From Candidatus Hydrogenedentota bacterium (GTDB lineage Bacteria > Hydrogenedentota > Hydrogenedentia > Hydrogenedentales > CAITNO01): a stretch of 8,636 nt of DNA. Positions 5,682 through 8,636 of this stretch are shown here, in pieces. The stretch is from the NCBI GenBank assembly GCA_903822375.1, contig CAIJOU010000150.1, positions 1-8,636 on the forward strand. Direction: 5' to 3'. How positions within the stretch are numbered: position 1 is the stretch's first letter; each line of letters begins with the position of its first letter. Made by a program: the position numbers and the translations under genes. The notes under the pieces are model-generated. The model was not told the DNA's origin. It was given only the letters and a program-made list of their open reading frames with translations, and did no database searches.

Positions 5682-6521
5682 ATGAAGCATTTCAGATCGT
5701 CCCATTCTGTCCTGGGCGTCGCTCTTGCGACCGCCGTGGTTTGTGCGGGGGCTTGGGCGCAAAGCGTCCAGGTAGTCGCGCCGTCCGCCGTTCAAAGCAG
5801 GCAGGTGACCGTCACTACCGAGACAACAACATCGGCACCGCCAACACAGGAGGTCACGGTGGTGAAAGATGCGCCAAACAGGGTGCACTTCCATCACGAG
5901 GCGCTTACAGACACCCTTGGCAACATCGTGGACTCGATCATCGTGAAATCAGCGCCCCCCGAGCCGAGGGCTGAAGTCATGCGCATTGAAACGCGCCCGG
6001 CCGAGAACGCGGTATGGATACCGGGGTACTGGCAGTGGGACACCGACGCGAACAACTACGAGTGGGTTCCCGGCACCTGGCGCCGCGCCATTCCGGGCAT
6101 GGCGTGGAGTCCCGGCCGCTGGAACGAGGTTGCGAACGGCTACGAGTGGTCCCCGGGCTACTGGAACGATGAATCGCCCGCCTCCGCCCCGGTGGCGGTC
6201 CCCACCACGCGGACCGTTCTTGTGCAGGAGGCGCCTCCTGCGCTCAGAGAGGAAATCCGGCCCGTGTCCCCCGGTGACGGCATGGTCTGGATTGCCGGCA
6301 ACTGGTCCCACGACAAGGGCGAGTACGAATGGACTTCGGGGCGCTGGGAGCGTCCGGCGGTCGAGCATATGACCTGGTCGCCTGCCCGCTGGCACCATAG
6401 TTCGGCCGGCTTTGGATTCACCAGGGGCCACTGGGATTACCCCGTTGAATCCCGCACCTATTCCGTCACGACCGAGAGAAGAGACAAAGATCACGATCAT
6501 GACCGGAGCGACAGACACTAA
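5682..6521 (+). CDS. Exported WXXGXW-repeat protein
   Basis: This is a 279-residue secreted or periplasmic protein. Residues 1-26 are a signal peptide with an AWA cleavage site before Q27. A Thr/Val-rich stretch (41-62) follows. Then come two blocks of four WXXGXW-type repeats: WIPGYW 112-117, WVPGTW 128-133, WSPGRW 142-147, WSPGYW 156-161, then WIAGNW 203-208, WTSGRW 217-222, WSPARW 232-237 and the degenerate FTRGHW 246-251. This is the pattern of Pfam WXXGXW repeat proteins, common envelope proteins of unknown function. The C-terminus ends in an Asp/His/Arg tail (DKDHDHDRSDRH) that might bind metal. GAGGAG seven bases before the ATG at 5682 fixes the start; the in-frame ATG at 5616 would hide the signal peptide behind 22 residues and is rejected. 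TAA is at 6519-6521, and a strong terminator follows. Confidence 0.9.
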   Translation: MKHFRSSHSVLGVALATAVVCAGAWAQSVQVVAPSAVQSRQVTVTTETTTSAPPTQEVTVVKDAPNRVHFHHEALTDTLGNIVDSIIVKSAPPEPRAEVMRIETRPAENAVWIPGYWQWDTDANNYEWVPGTWRRAIPGMAWSPGRWNEVANGYEWSPGYWNDESPASAPVAVPTTRTVLVQEAPPALREEIRPVSPGDGMVWIAGNWSHDKGEYEWTSGRWERPAVEHMTWSPARWHHSSAGFGFTRGHWDYPVESRTYSVTTERRDKDHDHDRSDRH

Positions 6522-6861
6522 CCCGGCACCGCGCACAGTCCCTTTGTCGCTTCGCGATGAAATTGACAGTCACCTGCGCAGCGGTTGAAGGGATGATGCC
6601 CGCTGGTTGAATCAGTGCCCGGCGTCCGCCAAAGCGGACGCCGGGCCTTCTTGCCAAATAAGTAGAATGCGTGTGACCTGCACCTGAGTTCATTGCGAGA
6701 AGACGGGGCGGAGAGTGAACGAAGGCCATGGGGAAAACGTAGCCTTAAGACGCACCGGAATCCCTTGGGCCTGACCAAACAGCCGAGTATGGTTTTCCCG
6801 ATACCGCCCCAGAATAAGCGCACGCACCGCCAAGTCCGACAAATGTCTCCGCCAACCCGCT
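6522..6861. other. Intergenic region with one terminator, otherwise empty
   Basis: Apart from the hairpin at 6617-6652, nothing is supported in this 340-base convergent gap. The minus-strand open frames across it (6518-6823, 6690-6905) lack ribosome binding sites and give basic, low-information translations. No tRNA-like cloverleaf or clear promoter was seen. Confidence 0.55.
6617..6652 (+). terminator. Rho-independent terminator after the WXXGXW gene
   Basis: A perfect 13-bp GC-rich stem, GCCCGGCGTCCGC 6617-6629 with GCGGACGCCGGGC 6634-6646, closes a CAAA loop and is followed by CTTCTT. It lies about 95 bases after the stop codon. The T-tract is short, but stem length and perfection make an intrinsic terminator the best reading. 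Confidence 0.8.
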
Positions 6862-7041
6862 CTAATGATGGTCCTCTCCGTGCGCCTTCCAGGCATGCGT
6901 CTCATCGTGGGATGATTGGGCGTTCATGTGGGGTTCCAAGTCGCGCGGTTCTGGCGGGTCCTCCGAAAGACCCGGCGCATGCCCGTCGCCTCTTGCCATC
7001 ACCGCCAGGAATTTGTACCACATCCGTTTAATGCTCTTCAT
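6862..7041 (-). CDS. 59-residue His-rich small protein
   Basis: ATG 7039-7041 to TAG 6862-6864 on the minus strand encodes MKSIKRMWYKFLAVMARG followed by an acidic, Pro-rich middle (SEDPPEPRDLEP) and a His-rich tail. It has seven His (21, 38, 45, 49, 54, 58, 59), six of them in the last 22 residues, and no Cys. AAGGAG seven bases before the ATG is a strong ribosome binding site. A Fur/PerR-type box overlaps that site and the presumed -10, so the gene should respond to iron, another metal or peroxide. The N-terminal basic and aromatic segment could be a short membrane-associating helix; no signal peptidase site is seen. I do not recognise a family. A metal-binding or metal-stress role is inferred from the tail and the box, not shown. 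The gene is divergent from dnaK. Confidence 0.75.
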   Translation of the reverse strand: MKSIKRMWYKFLAVMARGDGHAPGLSEDPPEPRDLEPHMNAQSSHDETHAWKAHGEDHH

Positions 7042-7056
7042 AACATTTCTCCTTAT

Positions 7057-7071
7057 TTATAATCATTATCA
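7057..7071 (-). promoter_or_regulatory. Fur/PerR-family 7-1-7 box
   Basis: The minus strand reads TGATAATGATTATAA. It matches the Bacillus Fur 7-1-7 consensus TGATAATnATTATCA at all but one defined position, and the PerR consensus TTATAATnATTATAA also at all but one. It lies 16-30 bases upstream of the start of the His-rich gene, next to its ribosome binding site, in a local AT-rich island. It is about 255 bases from dnaK, so it most likely controls the small gene. Confidence 0.7.
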
Positions 7072-7095
7072 CAGCAGAGTATACCATATATGCAA
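7065..7095 (-). promoter_or_regulatory. Possible promoter of the His-rich small gene
   Basis: On the minus strand TTGCAT (7090-7095) could be a -35 and GATAAT (7065-7070) a -10 preceded by TGT, an extended -10 form. The 19-base spacer is slightly long. The -10 lies inside the Fur/PerR box, which suits repression by occlusion. Confidence 0.35.
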
Positions 7096-7102
7096 TAGCG
7101 CC

Positions 7103-7123
7103 GGCGCGGTCGGGACCCGCGCC
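7103..7123. other. GC-rich hairpin between the divergent genes
   Basis: GGCGCGG 7103-7109 pairs with CCGCGCC 7117-7123 around a seven-base loop. It separates the AT-rich promoter of the His-rich gene from the dnaK upstream region. No T-run follows; its role is unclear. Confidence 0.35.
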
Positions 7124-7192
7124 CCCGAAAGAGGCCTTCGCCTGATTGGCCGCGATCCGTCCCCACTTCACGCGGCGCGGACTTCTTTGCTG

Positions 7193-7225
7193 AAGCTTTA
7201 CCAAACCTTTGCCGGAGGTTCATGT
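7193..7225 (+). promoter_or_regulatory. Shared upstream motif, copy ahead of dnaK
   Basis: AAGCTTTACC, CCAAACCTTTGC (7201-7212) and CGGA, then TTCAT. It matches the copy ahead of the hexapeptide-repeat lipoprotein at 27 of 33 positions and shares a 12-mer with the copy ahead of csbD. It ends about 100 bases before the dnaK start. No CIRCE (HrcA) repeat was found here. Confidence 0.45.
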
Positions 7226-7326
7226 GCGTTTGGCAGAATTGTGGTGAGAATGGAGATGCAGAGGTCCGTGGCATGCATGGTTGCGGCGTCTGCGTTGATT
7301 TGGGTTTTGGAAAGGAGCGCTTTGCC

Positions 7327-8636
7327 ATGAACAAGGTTATTGGAATTGACTTGGGCACGACCAACTCTTGCGTCGCCGTAATGGAAGGCGGAGAACCGGT
7401 GGTCATCGCCAACGCTGAAGGAAACCGCACCACACCGTCCGTCGTCGCTTTCACGAAAGACGGAGAACGGCTGGTGGGCGCGGCGGCGAAACGGCAGGCC
7501 GTGACCAATCCGCAGAACACCGTGTTCTCGGTAAAGCGATTCATGGGACGGCGCCATTCGGAGGTGCTGGCGGAAGAGAAACTTGTCCCCTACAAGATCA
7601 CCGAGGGTGCCAACGGCGACTGCCAGATCGAAGCCCAGGGCAAGCAACACCGCCCGCCCGAGGTGTCGGCGCAGATCCTTCGCAAAATGAAGGAGACCGC
7701 TGAAGCGTACCTGGGCGAGACCGTGAGCCAGGCCGTCATCACCGTGCCGGCATACTTCAACGACTCCCAGCGGCAGGCCACCAAGGACGCCGGCCGCATC
7801 GCGGGACTCGAAGTGCTGCGCATTATCAATGAACCCACGGCGGCGGCCCTCGCATACGGCCTCGACAAAAAGAAGAACGAGAAGATTGCCGTGTATGACC
7901 TCGGCGGCGGCACCTTCGACATATCCATCCTTTCCATCGGCGACGACAACTTCGAGGTGCTCAGCACCAACGGCGACACGCATCTCGGCGGCGACGATTT
8001 CGACCAGTGCGTCATCAATTATCTGGCCGAGGAATTCCTGAAAGAACAGGGCGTGGACCTCCGCAAGGACCCCATGGCGCTGCAGCGCCTCAAGGAGGGG
8101 GCGGAAAAGGCCAAATGCGAGCTTTCCACAACCACGAGCACCGACGTGAACCTGCCGTTTATCACGGCGAACGCATCCGGCCCGAAACATCTGCTGTGCA
8201 CCATCACACGCGCAAAGCTCGAACAGCTCTGCGACGCCCTGCTCCAGCGCACCAAGAACCCCTGCTCGCTCGCCCTCAAGGACGCCGGCATCAACGCCGC
8301 GGAAATTGACGAGGTTATCCTGGTCGGCGGCATGACCCGCATGCCGGCCGTCAGCGAGATCGTCAAGGGGCTTTTCGGCAAGGAGCCGCACCGCGGTGTG
8401 AACCCCGATGAAATCGTGGCCATTGGCGCCGCCATACAGGCGGGTGTGCTGGCGGGCGTGGTGAAAGACGTGCTGCTGCTGGACGTCACCCCGCTTGCGC
8501 TGGGCATTGAGACCCTCGGCGGGGTGTGCAGCAGGCTCATTGAACGAAACACCACCATCCCCGTCACCAAACGCCAGACGTTTTCCACCGCCGCCGACGG
8601 CCAGACCGCGGTTGCAATCCACGTGCTGCAGGGCGA
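7327..8636 (+). CDS. dnaK: Chaperone DnaK (Hsp70), N-terminal part
   Basis: The window ends inside the gene, leaving 436 codons of about 630-640. DnaK is the ATP-dependent cytoplasmic Hsp70 that folds and protects proteins with DnaJ and GrpE. The ATPase domain is clear: phosphate-1 motif GIDLGTTNSC (6-15), K70 in SVKRF, NEPTAAALAYG (168-178), phosphate-2 DLGGGTFD (191-198), adenosine motif VGGMTRMP (333-340). The linker is DVLLLDVTPLALGIET (381-396), and the start of the substrate domain is LIERNTTIP. AAGGAG nine bases before the ATG at 7327 supports this start. An in-frame ATG at 7222 behind GGAGG would add 35 Cys-rich residues and is considered unlikely. Eight cysteines (15, 99, 228, 264, 291, 302, 313, 401) are present, against one in E. 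coli DnaK. Expected neighbours grpE or dnaJ are not in view upstream. Confidence 0.98.
   Translation, partial: MNKVIGIDLGTTNSCVAVMEGGEPVVIANAEGNRTTPSVVAFTKDGERLVGAAAKRQAVTNPQNTVFSVKRFMGRRHSEVLAEEKLVPYKITEGANGDCQIEAQGKQHRPPEVSAQILRKMKETAEAYLGETVSQAVITVPAYFNDSQRQATKDAGRIAGLEVLRIINEPTAAALAYGLDKKKNEKIAVYDLGGGTFDISILSIGDDNFEVLSTNGDTHLGGDDFDQCVINYLAEEFLKEQGVDLRKDPMALQRLKEGAEKAKCELSTTTSTDVNLPFITANASGPKHLLCTITRAKLEQLCDALLQRTKNPCSLALKDAGINAAEIDEVILVGGMTRMPAVSEIVKGLFGKEPHRGVNPDEIVAIGAAIQAGVLAGVVKDVLLLDVTPLALGIETLGGVCSRLIERNTTIPVTKRQTFSTAADGQTAVAIHVLQG

Noticed and set aside
7198..8622. 474-residue minus-strand open frame opposite dnaK
   Set aside because: A GC-rich antisense shadow of a clear dnaK gene, with no family motifs and no ribosome binding site.

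Overview
This 8.6 kb window is GC-rich bacterial chromosome (roughly 60% GC by eye) with ordinary gene density. Nothing in it looks like a phage, transposon, CRISPR array, tRNA or rRNA. The lineage cannot be fixed from the sequence. The TIGR03067-like small lipoprotein, the WXXGXW-repeat protein, CsbD and the 2-keto acid decarboxylase type together would fit the Planctomycetes-Verrucomicrobia-Kiritimatiellota-Lentisphaerota group. That is inference, not a measured result.

Left part (1-3829): the 3' end of a ferritin-like/rubrerythrin-family gene (+) converges on a two-gene minus-strand operon. That operon encodes a thiamine-diphosphate 2-keto acid decarboxylase (1584-3251) followed 40 bp later by a zinc alcohol dehydrogenase (452-1543). 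Together they would turn a 2-keto acid into an aldehyde and then an alcohol, as an NAD-regenerating fermentation or Ehrlich-type route. Upstream on the same strand lies a small TIGR03067-like lipoprotein gene (3383-3829).

Middle part (3960-6652): a cluster of small stress or envelope genes. It holds csbD-like (minus), then on the plus strand a lipoprotein with twelve tandem hexapeptide repeats (4640-5080), a 54-residue lipoprotein (5253-5417) and an exported protein with eight WXXGXW-type repeats (5682-6521). The last is closed by a strong hairpin terminator.

Right part (6653-8636): a 59-residue His-rich protein gene (minus, 6862-7041) has a strong ribosome binding site and a near-perfect Fur/PerR-type 7-1-7 box over its promoter. 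Divergent from it is dnaK (+), cut by the window end after 436 codons.

The most interesting observations are regulatory. A ~30-nt motif recurs upstream of csbD, the hexapeptide-repeat lipoprotein and dnaK, each time oriented toward its gene, which suggests a local stress regulon. The Fur/PerR box marks a small unannotated metal- or peroxide-responsive protein. The alcohol dehydrogenase also carries Cys where relatives of its class carry the Asp ligand of the catalytic zinc.
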